A DNA stretch of 64,000 nucleotides, taken from contig FMBT01000306.1 of the NCBI GenBank assembly GCA_900095095.1, positions 248,001 through 312,000 of the forward strand, read 5' to 3'. Every line of letters begins with the position of its first letter. Within the stretch, counting starts at the first letter, position 1. The notes under the pieces are model-generated. The model was not told the origin of the DNA, ran no database searches, and worked only from the letters and a program-made list of their open reading frames with translations. The position numbers were made by a program, and so were the translations under genes. This document shows positions 21,922 through 31,594 of this stretch, in pieces. This DNA is from Fragilariopsis cylindrus CCMP1102. Lineage: Eukaryota > Bacillariophyta > Bacillariophyceae > Bacillariales > Bacillariaceae.

Positions 21922-24900
21922 TTAAAGACCAAGTTGCCAAAGATCCTTTATCATAGCAGGCTCAAAGGAGGTTGCTGGTAGCGGTTTTGCGCAAGTGACG
22001 GATTCGATGACCCATTGAGAATCGACGACGGTTACAGTCCTAGGTGATGGCCAATGCTGTTCCCCCTCAAGCGCAGCCTTGAAATCCCTTTCTAAAGATT
22101 TCGGCAATGTTCCCGGTGATTCACCGCATACAATAATAAATCTGCCAGAGGAGGGGAAGAATTGCATTTCATTTAATTTTGCCATACCATTCACTTTCGC
22201 GGAAACATCTTTCGCTGTAGTAACTATTTTAGCACCGCCTTCTTTGAGCAAATCTTGAATGTTCTTCCTTTTATCTGGGGAATAGCTTCCGAACAAATAG
22301 ACGCAAGTTTTTTGAAACGGTAGAACCGGTGCCTTGGCCTGCTGAGAACTCCATGCTGCTGCCATTTTGGCTACACCATAGTCGGAATCCCCACTATTAG
22401 TAATAACTGTATCCTTCGTAGGCAGGCTTCGTACGATTATTTTAGGTTGTACAACCTTGTTTTCCTTCTCACAAAGTCGTAACCAATCGGAAGTGACTAT
22501 AGGGATCCCCGCCAGGGCCGATCTCATTACCTTAAGCGTCCGCACGCTGGCACGGACATTGTTGTCGTCGCTATTGTCTGTTTCTGCAGGAACAATACAG
22601 AGTGTCGTCTTCTTGGTTACAGTCTCCGTCGTTTTTATAGTCAAATCACCAGCAAAGCCTTTAGTGCAGAGCGTCTTCAAGATAGCCTTGTCATCGTCAC
22701 TTAGATTAGATGCTACAATGGTTATCGATTTACTCGTGATCGCATCCTGTATTCTTTGCTTATATCTTCTATCTGCGTACATTATAGCATCTTCCTTCGA
22801 CATATTCAACAACGAATCTAATGGTGATTCGAGAGACTCTCGAGATTTGACTGCCGATGATGACCCTCTAAAATGCTGACGTGTTGGAACGTCATTACCT
22901 TCTGTTTTAGCCCATTCAACCTTCGCTTTTGGTATGCTTCTCTTTTTCACGCTAGGTTTGGTTTTCTGCAACGAGGGATCTACACTGGCGATTTCGGTTG
23001 GTGCATTCTTGCGTTTTCTTTTGGATACTATACTTTTACTCGTTCCTAACATCGTAGTGTCACTGTTGTTGGAGACCTTCTTCCGACCTTGGTATCTTTT
23101 GCCACCGGCGTTGGTAGTGTCTGAAAGGGTAGCAGCAGGGATTTTCTTTTGTTTTTTGTTGCTCTTTTTAGATTTCAGTGACACACCCGTATCAAACCCT
23201 TCTTCAGCAAGCTGCCGCAATAAGTCTTCTGGTAATATATCGAATTCGTCTTTAGCACGTCGTCTTCTACGAGCTGGAGCTGCGCTGGAGGAGGTTTCAC
23301 CCGAATCTTCTTCTTGATCCTCTTTTGTCATGAAGCAAACTTCTACGTTGGATTCTTTCCCACCCAGAACGTAAGAGACATTGTAGGTTCCGTCGGTATT
23401 CATAGCCGTGATTCTTCCTACTCCACCATGCTTATTTACACCGGGCCAGGTCCGAGAAGCCACGTTGACAATAGTCCCTTTCGACCACATGGCAGTAGTC
23501 CCGGTGCCTTGCTCCGAAGTTGTCTCGACTATTTTAGTTTCGTTCGTATTCGTATTGTTCGTACCTTGGAAGAGGTTCGCATCGTTGTCACTCGTTCCTC
23601 TTTTACTAGTATCAGAAGAAGAGGAGGAAGAGGAAGAAGGTATACTCTTTGGAGCCTCCTTTAATAGTTCTTTCGCTTGCGGTTTCTTGTCCTGATCTTG
23701 ATCGATCATAGTGATATCATCATTATTATCATCACCATTGTTCTTATCCTCGTGAGTAGTGAAAAGATTTTTCTTCGCAGGACGTCGTCCAGAACTTTTC
23801 TTACTTTCGGATCCTGCAGGTAGATTGGCCGCTTTCCCGATTTCATTCTTCGTAGACTCGTGGAGCTCATCAGTGACGATAGTAGCATTATCTTCCTTGT
23901 CATTTTTTTCTTCGGTATCATTCCCTTCCTTATCCTTGTCATTTTCCTTCTTTTCTTCTTCTTCGTCGTCGTTCTTCTCATCATCTTCTTCTTCGTCGTC
24001 TCCGGTCATAGCTACCGTTTGATCATCGTCTCCAGTCATAGCTACCGTTTTGTCATCACTGTCGTCGTCATCACCATCATCGTCGTCACAGGGAATATCG
24101 TCTCCTCCGTCAAAATCTTCGTTGTTACTACCTTCATTAGCCGAAGCATCACGGTCCTCCTTACTGTTTGTTTCGTCGTTATTGTCGTTACCATCGCCTC
24201 CGTCGTTATTACTACCAGTCACGTCCTCTTTTTCTTCGTCCTGCTCTTTTCTTTCATCATCGTTATCATTTGTGGCTGCAATTCCATTATCGCCACCACC
24301 ATCGTCGTCATGCTCTTCTTCTTGTTGCGATGAGAAACGAAGCTGGGGGAGACTATTCATTGACATCATCTGTAGTCCACCCATGGAATCTTCAATCATT
24401 CCCGTTACGTTAACACCTAATGAAGATAGACGTTGTTGTCGTCCTATTATCGTTTCTATCTTTGTTGGACTAGATTGTTTTTGTTCATCGACCCAGAACG
24501 ATGCTTCGTGATCAATCGGTGAAAGAGAATCTGCTTCGAATGGCAGCGACGGCGATGATGACAACACTGTATCATTATTTGGTGCTGCTGATTCTGCTAC
24601 TGCTCCAGAAGTCGAAGCTGAAATCGGAAGAGATGATTGTACTTGTTTGTTGTCTCGTTTGGAAAAGGATTTTCGGACATGACGATTAGATCGTCCCGTA
24701 TCAGTCCTCGCAAACATAGGTGGAGACGGAATCGGTGTTGGTGGTGATGGAGACGGACCATCACAGATGTCTTTGTTATTATCGTTATCGTTATCGTTAT
24801 TGCTATTGCTATTGCTATTGCTATTGATATCGTTATCGTTATTGCTATTGCTTTTGCTATTGCTATTGCTCTCGTTATCGTTATCAAACGACATTCGGAC

Positions 24901-26823
24901 CTTCTTCTTTTTGATGATTGGTGGTTTGATAGTAAGCCCATCGACATTGGGTTCTTTCAGTAATAACGCAGAAGATAATGGTGGCTGGCGCAATGACGAC
25001 GACGTAAGTTTTACCCCATTATTCTTATGTTCCTTCTCTTTCATATAATTATTATTATTATGACCTCTATCTCTTCGGATCATCATTTTTCCCGTACTAA
25101 AATCAACAGTGCGTTTATTGTCACTACCACCGTCACCGCCGGCGTAGTCGGTGGTTGTTCCTTGTGAGTCAGTTCCTTGTGTTGCTGTCGCGAATAGTTC
25201 TTTTGTTCCTTGTGAGTCGGTTCCTTGTGTCGCTGTCGCGAATAATTCAGATCCTACATCATCATCATCATCGTTGTTTGTTTTGGTAGTTGTGAAAGTA
25301 CTAGCAGTAGTATTATCACTTGTGTGTACCGATGATCGTCGCACCTTAAAAAATCCATCATCGTCATCAATGTTGTCGTTGTCTTTCTTCAGCAATAACA
25401 ATCCAGCCGTTTCAACTTCTTCCGTCACACTTTCGAGTTTTTCAACGAGAGCATTATGATGCGACTGTTCTTCCTCCTCCTCCTTCGTCGATTCTTGCAT
25501 TTCACGATCAGCTTCTAATTGTTCCCTTGCTTGTTCTTGAACTTCTTGTGTATTCGGCAATGCATTATCCGGCATAGATGATGGCGGTAGAGGAAAAAGA
25601 GATTTCGAAGTTCCCGTCTTCGTATCCGTATTCGTAGTCATTATTGTTTTTGTTGGTGCCGTCATCTTATTCGAATTCAAATCGAAATTGAAATTTCCAT
25701 GAATGGCATCACAACATGCTTCGAAATTAGCTTTGACAACTTGTTCAGTTTCTTCAATTTGTAATTTAGAACAAACCCCTCTTTTATGACAATCTGGTAA
25801 TGCTTCAACTTGATATGTCATAGCAACAAAAAGACGATCAAGTCGTGCACGATCCGACTCATCGTCGTATGCATCATCATCCTCCGAATCATATTCATCC
25901 AGATTTTTACCAAAAGTTTCAACCTTTTGTGTCATGGTTGTTATTTCAGGACAATATGTACCAGGTGCAAAACTAAATGCACGCAATACATCTTTATAGG
26001 CATCGGTTACATTCAAAAATTCCTCATCAGATTCTAAGGAACGTTTGGTACAGGGTGTCTTACATTCCGGACAAACCAATCGTTTTGGATCATTGCCACC
26101 ACATCGTAAATATCCAGTAATACAGTCATGACAAAATTTATGCATACATTTTGTTCGAACTGGATTAGTAACAGTGGATAAACAGATACCACATCGTACG
26201 GAATTACCTATATTCAAACGTAATTCACGATCAATTATTTGCCACAATTCAGGGGGTTGCATTCTTATTTGTGTTTCTTTTTCTTTTTCCATTAGATCTG
26301 TTGCTGTAGTTTTAGCTTTAGCTTTAGTCAAGCAGTCTGATGATGCTTCTTCTTCTTCTTCTTTTTTGTCTTTAATCTTCGATGTCGACATCTCGTCCTT
26401 CTCCTTCTTCGACGATGAAGCGACGACTGTTCTTCTCTTGATATCACCGCCCCCGCCACCGCCACTGCCACCACCACCACTGGAACTAATACTGGTAGAA
26501 ATTTCATGATCATGATGATGATCAGTCATCATAGAAACTGATGAGGTTGTTGTATTCGCTGTGATGTCCGCAGTAGAGGCAGTTCCAGGTGTGGCAATAT
26601 TAGCTTTGTTATTAGTTCCAGAAGCAGCTTTATTATTCCCGACGGGAGTCGTCAAAAATATTTTGTTACTACTACCGCCACTTCTATCCACAGTAGTATC
26701 AACAGTAGTATCAACCACTACTGTATTTTCTTCTTCTTCTTCTTCAAGATTTTTTGCCTTGGTTTTCGGAGTGCTGAATACACGAATCCCAGCTTGTGTA
26801 GCTTTTACGAGTGAGGACAACAT
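21922..26823 (-). CDS. BRCA1-like protein: RING finger, Tudor-like domain and tandem BRCT
   Basis: 1633 residues without introns or frameshifts. The RING at ~211-258 has the complete C3HC4 set (C211, C214, C226, H228, C231, C234, C251, C254), predicting E3 ubiquitin ligase activity. A long disordered acidic/Asn/Ser region follows, including a duplicated SELFATATQGTDSQGT unit. At ~1150-1205, GTIVNVASRTWPGVNKHGG...TYNVSYVLGG looks like a chromatin-reading Tudor/SAWADEE-type barrel. The C-terminus has two BRCT repeats: SITIVASNLSDDDKAILKTL...IPIVTSDWLRLC and TCVYLFGSYSPDKRKNIQDL...VTVVDSQWVIESV. RING plus tandem BRCT is the BRCA1/BARD1 plan, so a nuclear role in DNA-damage signalling is inferred. 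E2F-like motifs lie ~300 bp upstream. Confidence 0.85.
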   Translation of the reverse strand: MLSSLVKATQAGIRVFSTPKTKAKNLEEEEEENTVVVDTTVDTTVDRSGGSSNKIFLTTPVGNNKAASGTNNKANIATPGTASTADITANTTTSSVSMMTDHHHDHEISTSISSSGGGGSGGGGGGDIKRRTVVASSSKKEKDEMSTSKIKDKKEEEEEASSDCLTKAKAKTTATDLMEKEKETQIRMQPPELWQIIDRELRLNIGNSVRCGICLSTVTNPVRTKCMHKFCHDCITGYLRCGGNDPKRLVCPECKTPCTKRSLESDEEFLNVTDAYKDVLRAFSFAPGTYCPEITTMTQKVETFGKNLDEYDSEDDDAYDDESDRARLDRLFVAMTYQVEALPDCHKRGVCSKLQIEETEQVVKANFEACCDAIHGNFNFDLNSNKMTAPTKTIMTTNTDTKTGTSKSLFPLPPSSMPDNALPNTQEVQEQAREQLEADREMQESTKEEEEEQSHHNALVEKLESVTEEVETAGLLLLKKDNDNIDDDDGFFKVRRSSVHTSDNTTASTFTTTKTNNDDDDDVGSELFATATQGTDSQGTKELFATATQGTDSQGTTTDYAGGDGGSDNKRTVDFSTGKMMIRRDRGHNNNNYMKEKEHKNNGVKLTSSSLRQPPLSSALLLKEPNVDGLTIKPPIIKKKKVRMSFDNDNESNSNSKSNSNNDNDINSNSNSNSNNDNDNDNNKDICDGPSPSPPTPIPSPPMFARTDTGRSNRHVRKSFSKRDNKQVQSSLPISASTSGAVAESAAPNNDTVLSSSPSLPFEADSLSPIDHEASFWVDEQKQSSPTKIETIIGRQQRLSSLGVNVTGMIEDSMGGLQMMSMNSLPQLRFSSQQEEEHDDDGGGDNGIAATNDNDDERKEQDEEKEDVTGSNNDGGDGNDNNDETNSKEDRDASANEGSNNEDFDGGDDIPCDDDDGDDDDSDDKTVAMTGDDDQTVAMTGDDEEEDDEKNDDEEEEKKENDKDKEGNDTEEKNDKEDNATIVTDELHESTKNEIGKAANLPAGSESKKSSGRRPAKKNLFTTHEDKNNGDDNNDDITMIDQDQDKKPQAKELLKEAPKSIPSSSSSSSSDTSKRGTSDNDANLFQGTNNTNTNETKIVETTSEQGTGTTAMWSKGTIVNVASRTWPGVNKHGGVGRITAMNTDGTYNVSYVLGGKESNVEVCFMTKEDQEEDSGETSSSAAPARRRRRAKDEFDILPEDLLRQLAEEGFDTGVSLKSKKSNKKQKKIPAATLSDTTNAGGKRYQGRKKVSNNSDTTMLGTSKSIVSKRKRKNAPTEIASVDPSLQKTKPSVKKRSIPKAKVEWAKTEGNDVPTRQHFRGSSSAVKSRESLESPLDSLLNMSKEDAIMYADRRYKQRIQDAITSKSITIVASNLSDDDKAILKTLCTKGFAGDLTIKTTETVTKKTTLCIVPAETDNSDDNNVRASVRTLKVMRSALAGIPIVTSDWLRLCEKENKVVQPKIIVRSLPTKDTVITNSGDSDYGVAKMAAAWSSQQAKAPVLPFQKTCVYLFGSYSPDKRKNIQDLLKEGGAKIVTTAKDVSAKVNGMAKLNEMQFFPSSGRFIIVCGESPGTLPKSLERDFKAALEGEQHWPSPRTVTVVDSQWVIESVTCAKPLPATSFEPAMIKDLWQLGL

Positions 26824-27404
26824 ATATCAAGCTTTTATTCCGGTCCGGTACACAGTAGTCGAATATAAAAATTGTTTAGGCGGATGCTTTGATTTTCTTA
26901 CTTGTATTGGCTATCCTTATTCTTCTCTCCCTTCAATGATAGCAACTAACTGTGAGTATAAAAATATACCACCATTGCTGTCAACAATTGCATAGGCTCC
27001 TCGATTAAGAACCGATCGTCGTATCATTTTTTCCCCACGCAATACCGAATAATGCGCGCGAGAGTATTGTGACGCAGTAGAAGGGCGTTCCTTGATTGCT
27101 GATGATCGAGAGGGGGCGGATTCGATGAAAAAATTGGGCGCGAAGTTCCATTCCCGCCTGTTCAGTCCCGCTCATTTATGCTGTAGCCAATAATTATTTT
27201 TGAGAAACAAAGGAAATAAAAGCAAGCAAACGCGGCAATATGTCGTAAGTGTCATCGAATGAGTGAAAAGGTGACGAAAACAGAGGGACGACCACGAACG
27301 AAGACAATTTGCAAGCCATAATCATCTTGATACAAGTGAGAACGTTGTGGATACTATAACCAAAGCATCCTCTCTCGTTTTCTTTTTCTTCGAACTATAC
27401 AACA
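26824..27404. promoter_or_regulatory. Divergent promoter region between BRCA1-like and TPR genes
   Basis: This 581-bp spacer must hold both promoters. It is noticeably more GC-rich around 27045-27175 and carries two E2F-like motifs (listed separately). No gene was seen. Confidence 0.5.
27134..27158. promoter_or_regulatory. Two E2F-like sites
   Basis: TTGGGCGCGAA at 27134-27144 and TTCCCGCC at 27151-27158 resemble the E2F/DP consensus (TTTSSCGC and its palindromic form). Both lie in the promoter of the BRCA1-like gene. E2F control of replication and repair genes is widespread in plants and animals. The match is by eye and could be chance. Confidence 0.4.
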
Positions 27405-28268
27405 ATGTCGTCCAGCGACGACGAGAGCCAAATACCGTCCAACGACGAGATGGCACAAGATGATCGTTGCTGGGATGGTAATTGGATGACTAGTGGTCTT
27501 AACTTAATGTTTGTTGGATTAACCTCGGATGATTTCTGTCAAAATCAAATGACAGAATTTTTGGATGAAAAGGAAGATGGTGGTGGAGTTTTGCAAGAAG
27601 AACATGAATTTTTAACCTTACCTTTAGATGGCGATGAAGACGCATGGGCAAAGATGCATATCAGAATCCTACGACCTCGTAAGTTGCATCTAGCGGGGGG
27701 TGCAATTCGAAGTTTCACCGACGGTACTTGCCCACCAAGAATACGCATCCGGAAACTCAACTCAAAAGAAATGGAAGAACTTTTAGAGCACAAGAAGCTT
27801 GGAAATCAAGCTTTTTCTAGTAAAGAATTTGAAACAGCAATTGAACATTATGACGACGCTCTTATAGTTGTGCCATTGGAACTGTTTGTTGCGCCAGTAG
27901 AACAAATCAATACAATAGTGAGTGTTTTATCAAATAAAGCAGAATGTGAACTTAGACTGAAGCGGTATGAAGACGCGGGGTGTACTGCTACTGATGCCTT
28001 GATGTTTGATAATAATCATGAAAAGTCACGACTGCGTAGAGCTAAAGCTGAACTCGCTATCGCTGGGCTTCCACATCTTGTTCAGGCACAAGTTGATCTA
28101 CAGGAGATCGTTGAAAATCTATATTCCAAGGCTGGTGTGAAGGAAGCAAAAGAATTACTCAATCAGCTGGACGAAATCCTGAACATGGAGAAGAAAAGTA
28201 AGCTGAATCAAAACCCTGATTTCGATTATGACTTTTATGTCCGAATGTTAAAATCAAGATGTTGGTGA
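27405..28268 (+). CDS. TPR-domain protein
   Basis: 287 residues with an acidic N-terminus. From ~125 onward there are tetratricopeptide repeats: EELLEHKKLGNQAFSSKEFETAIEHYDDAL, IVSVLSNKAECELRLKRYEDAGCTATDAL and SRLRRAKAELAIAGLPHLVQAQVDL. The pattern resembles Hsp90/Hsp70 co-chaperone TPR modules, in which the first repeat carries K-xx-GN and the third S(R)LRR-A. The region at ~85-115 (ILRPRKLHLAGGAIRSFTDGTCPPRIRIRK) is conserved-looking but unrecognised. No targeting signal was seen, so it is probably cytosolic or nuclear. A chaperone-adaptor role is inferred from the TPR type only. Confidence 0.75.
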   Translation: MSSSDDESQIPSNDEMAQDDRCWDGNWMTSGLNLMFVGLTSDDFCQNQMTEFLDEKEDGGGVLQEEHEFLTLPLDGDEDAWAKMHIRILRPRKLHLAGGAIRSFTDGTCPPRIRIRKLNSKEMEELLEHKKLGNQAFSSKEFETAIEHYDDALIVVPLELFVAPVEQINTIVSVLSNKAECELRLKRYEDAGCTATDALMFDNNHEKSRLRRAKAELAIAGLPHLVQAQVDLQEIVENLYSKAGVKEAKELLNQLDEILNMEKKSKLNQNPDFDYDFYVRMLKSRCW

Positions 28269-29114
28269 TAATTTCTTTCTTGAAATTTCCGTGTAGACAA
28301 AAATATTGGCTCAATATTTAATGCTATAAAACTAAAACTACAAACGTACCCAAACAACAATCTTATTTCTTTCACAACATCTATGGTATGTTTCAATAAT
28401 TTTCCATGAACAGATTGAGAAAATTGTAATGCACTGCATCTTTGGCTAATCTAGTTCTCATCTCGTCTAAATGAGGAACCTAAAAAAAATAGAACGAGTC
28501 TTATATTTGATTTGGCATTAAAATGATTATGTAATTCTTAAAATATTCCATACAGCAAGTTAAATAGATTCAGTTCCATAAACTGGTCCACTGTCGAGAA
28601 CAATTGTAGCATACACTATGCGTTAAAGCCCAATAACACAGCAACCTGTGCAGATAATTGAAGTCAATACTACCATTACATTTTTTTTGCCTTTCTTCAT
28701 TCGCTAAAGTTTGGAAAGATTCTTTCCCTCTAACGTTAATCTAAAGTCATTTGGGGCATATACATTTCGGCGAAATAAATTAATCCATGGTCGCGCGTGT
28801 TTCAACGTTTTTCCACGATTACATTTTTTCGATTTTGTTCATTATTATTTTCGAAGAAAAAAAAAACAGAAATAGAAACGGATCATTCATCATTTCATCG
28901 TCGTATTTCAGTCGTATACAGTACGGTACAAGTAGAGAAAGGATGAGATATGAAAAGGAAAATCTAATAAGCGATAGACAACACAGAAGGTCTAGAGCTA
29001 GGAGATACTGGGTGGAAAAACCACAGCCTGTCTATCATCGAACACTTTTCACAAAACATATCACAACTTACAATTTACATTTCTGCAAAATCAACACGGA
29101 AAAAACAATATAAA
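28269..29114. other. Spacer without a supported gene
   Basis: AT-rich DNA. An open frame at 28787-29113 is present but has no recognisable domain and an odd basic composition; I do not call it. Confidence 0.4.
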
Positions 29115-29753
29115 ATGGCAAAAACAAGCATCTTAAACTGGTTAAAACGAAGACGAGACGTAGTAAACGTTCAAGCAAAGATCATCCGGCAGCAACTCGT
29201 CGACGGGAGGTCAACGTTCGATCAACGCATCATCATCCTCCGCGGCCGCATATCCACAAAAATAACGTTCGGAAAAATCCGAAGGACGACAACCCAAGAT
29301 CGGAGAGGTCATAGAAGGAGAAGGAGTTCGTGATCTATTCTAGTAATTCACCCGTGATCATGAAGATGAAAATTCGACTAAATCTAACAGCGACAAAGAC
29401 AAGCCACTCTCTACGTTGAAGAAGTTTGGGTTTACGGATAGGGCTGCGCGTGAACTTCGTAAAGGGATGAAGGAAGCTGGTGGAAAGGCTGGCGAAAAAG
29501 TCAAAGAAGGGATAAAGGAAGCGGCAAAAAGGCCAGTGAGAAGGTCAAAGAAGGGATAAAAGAAGCTGGCGCAAAGATTGGCGAGAAGGTCATAAAAGGG
29601 ATGCAGGATGCTTGTAATCTGTATGTAGCAATTTACTTCCTTTCTGTTTTGATCATGAACTACGATATTGATTTTTACATTGCTTCGTCTTTGGGAGCTT
29701 TCTTAATAGTTGTATCTAACGTAATCATACATATGAGAAAACCTGATGTATAA
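29115..29753 (+). CDS. Possible small membrane protein with LEA-like amphipathic repeats (broken frame)
   Basis: The 3' half encodes STLKKFGFTDRAARELRKGMKEAGGKAGEKVKEGIKEA, then, after a one-base shift near 29530, SEKVKEGIKEAGAKIGEKVIKGM, then a hydrophobic C-terminus (YVAIYFLSVLIMNYDIDFYIASSLGAFLIVVSNVII). EKVKEGIKEAG/GEKV repeats resemble the 11-mer amphipathic helices of late-embryogenesis-abundant or apolipoprotein-like proteins, and the tail could form two membrane helices. The 5' part (29115-29390) is basic and interrupted by stops in every frame, so the true start is unknown. It could be a real stress protein with sequence errors, or a relic. Confidence 0.35.
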
Positions 29754-30201
29754 TAATAATGATATATAAACTTTTTAATAATCAACAATCGTTTACATGA
29801 TCAAATTATATTCATACCAAATCGTACGTACGACAATCCAATTCGCCGTTCGTATCTATTACAGTAAACCCTTCATACAAAACAATATTTAGAAACTACT
29901 ACTAGATCAGATACTGTAAAACGAACATAACAATCGATTGATTGATCAATTAATTTGATCAAATTTAACAAATTAATTACAGAATAGATATGGCTAACCC
30001 CCAATGTGGGATGTGCTAGCGGGGGGGGAGGGATTACTTTTTTACTGCTTATGTAATTTATCATGCTTGATTTTTTTGATCGTAATTTTTATATATATTG
30101 GTTGTCGTGTGTGCATCGTCACTTGACTAAGTCACCGCGCGGCGAAGCAGTGTTCGTCATCGGCGACAATTAATCGTATAAACACAAAATCTACATTTTT
30201 A
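29754..30201. other. Spacer with a poly-G tract
   Basis: AT-rich spacer containing a GCGGGGGGGGAGGG tract near 30020-30033 and several GATCAATTAATTTGATCAAATT palindrome-like segments near 29944-29965. No gene was seen. Confidence 0.4.
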
Positions 30202-31233
30202 ATGTTGTTTTTCACCACATTCACGATAATAAGCAACGTAATAATCATGTTACGTATCATAAAAATCTTCTACGTAGCTAGCTTTACGAGCAATACTGTA
30301 CAAAGGTATCGATATAATATATCAACTCGAAAGTATCCACAGAACCTTCTAGCTTTTCGAGCTCTACAAAGACATCTAACCATGAATGGCATCAGTACGG
30401 AAGAAGATAACGTGTGGTATTTTGCTATTGGCTCTATGTGCAATCCAATCTCAATGGCAAACCGCGAGCTGCATCCGATCGAATCTTTCCCTGCTGAAGT
30501 TATGGACCACGAATTACACTTTTTTGGTTCTTCTGGTATGGCAGGGGCTATTGCTCAGGAGGGTAAGAGCTTTCACGGTGTCCTACATAAGATGACGAAA
30601 GATGATAAAATCAAACTAGACAAAATTGAAATGGGATATGATGCCGATCCGTGTAAGTGCAAGCTGTATGATGGAAGTGAACAGGATGCTGTTGTATACG
30701 TAATGAATCCTGAAAAATTCAAGACTTTTGGAAAAACAGAAGACAAACCACCAACGGAACGTTACATTACAATCATCATCGAAGGATGTGAGCATTACGG
30801 TGTCAAGAAAGGGTACATCGATTGGCTAAGATCACTTGAGTTCCAAAAACGTAAGGTCCCATCGGAATTTGATACGCTTCTCATACCAGAAGGCACACCT
30901 ACAATGACGGTCACTGATCTTGAGGTAGGAGATGGAAAAGACGACAACCCACTTTACACGACGTGTAATGGAAAAGTCTTGAAACATGAGGGATTCCCTG
31001 AAATGATCCTTGAAAAGATTCTAACTAATAAGGCTAAGGGTATTCATTCGTACGAGGTCTTTCTCAATACATTTCTATATGACCCTGTGTGTGGAATTAT
31101 CAAATCACCAGAAGATGTTTCGAAATTGTGTGCAGCTTCGACCGAGGATCAGATCGTTGGGTGGAGCAAACTTCCGCAATCTAAAATGAAAACTACGGTC
31201 GTCGGACTGATAGATTTGAAGTACAAGGATTGA
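30202..31233 (+). CDS. Gamma-glutamylcyclotransferase-fold (GGCT/AIG2-like) protein
   Basis: 343 residues. After a hydrophobic or mitochondrial-like N-terminus (ATG at 30202; another at 30382 starts MNGISTEEDN), the segment NVWYFAIGSMCNPISMANRE replaces the canonical YFAYGSNM loop of the GGCT fold. FHGVLHKMTKDDKIKLDKIEMGYD contains a glutamate at the position of the catalytic acid of gamma-glutamylcyclotransferases. EGCEHYGVKKGYIDWLRSLE follows as in the long GGCT-like proteins. The C-terminal ~120 residues (ending VVGLIDLKYKD) are an extra domain I do not recognise. Glutathione or gamma-glutamyl peptide turnover is inferred from the fold. No introns. Confidence 0.7.
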   Translation: MLFFTTFTIISNVIIMLRIIKIFYVASFTSNTVQRYRYNISTRKYPQNLLAFRALQRHLTMNGISTEEDNVWYFAIGSMCNPISMANRELHPIESFPAEVMDHELHFFGSSGMAGAIAQEGKSFHGVLHKMTKDDKIKLDKIEMGYDADPCKCKLYDGSEQDAVVYVMNPEKFKTFGKTEDKPPTERYITIIIEGCEHYGVKKGYIDWLRSLEFQKRKVPSEFDTLLIPEGTPTMTVTDLEVGDGKDDNPLYTTCNGKVLKHEGFPEMILEKILTNKAKGIHSYEVFLNTFLYDPVCGIIKSPEDVSKLCAASTEDQIVGWSKLPQSKMKTTVVGLIDLKYKD

Positions 31234-31594
31234 GATAACTTATGGTGGAATCTGTAATCCTCTTTCAATATATATATAAGTTACTGCAATATTGCAAGAG
31301 CTAGACTTATAACAGTTGAACTGAGAGTTGAACTGAGAAGGAACCATACGGTTGGTAAAACCTTCTATGACACAAACGACTGCCATGTTACATCTATAAA
31401 TGAAAGGAAAGGCTTGTACATTAGCCACATGCAACGAGGCTAGTCCAACTGAAAAATAGTCGAACAGAACTAAATTTGTTCGGCCAATCATATAATGTCG
31501 CATAAGTACAGATAAAAACAAAGACACGCAAAAAACACTATAATAACACTTCTAGTAGCTAGGAATAAAGCTTTATGTATTAATACAAGATTAT
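31234..31594. other. Convergent intergenic spacer
   Basis: This 361-bp spacer between convergent genes contains a short direct repeat, GTTGAACTGAGA(G) at ~31314-31337. No gene or terminator-like structure was recognised. Confidence 0.4.

Noticed and set aside
22457-26509. Many open frames antisense to or out of frame with the BRCA1-like gene
   Set aside because: They mirror its low-complexity acidic regions; only the 1633-codon frame has recognisable domains.
28787-29113. 108-codon open frame
   Set aside because: Basic, no domain, and no intron or homology cue; composition resembles random AT-rich DNA.
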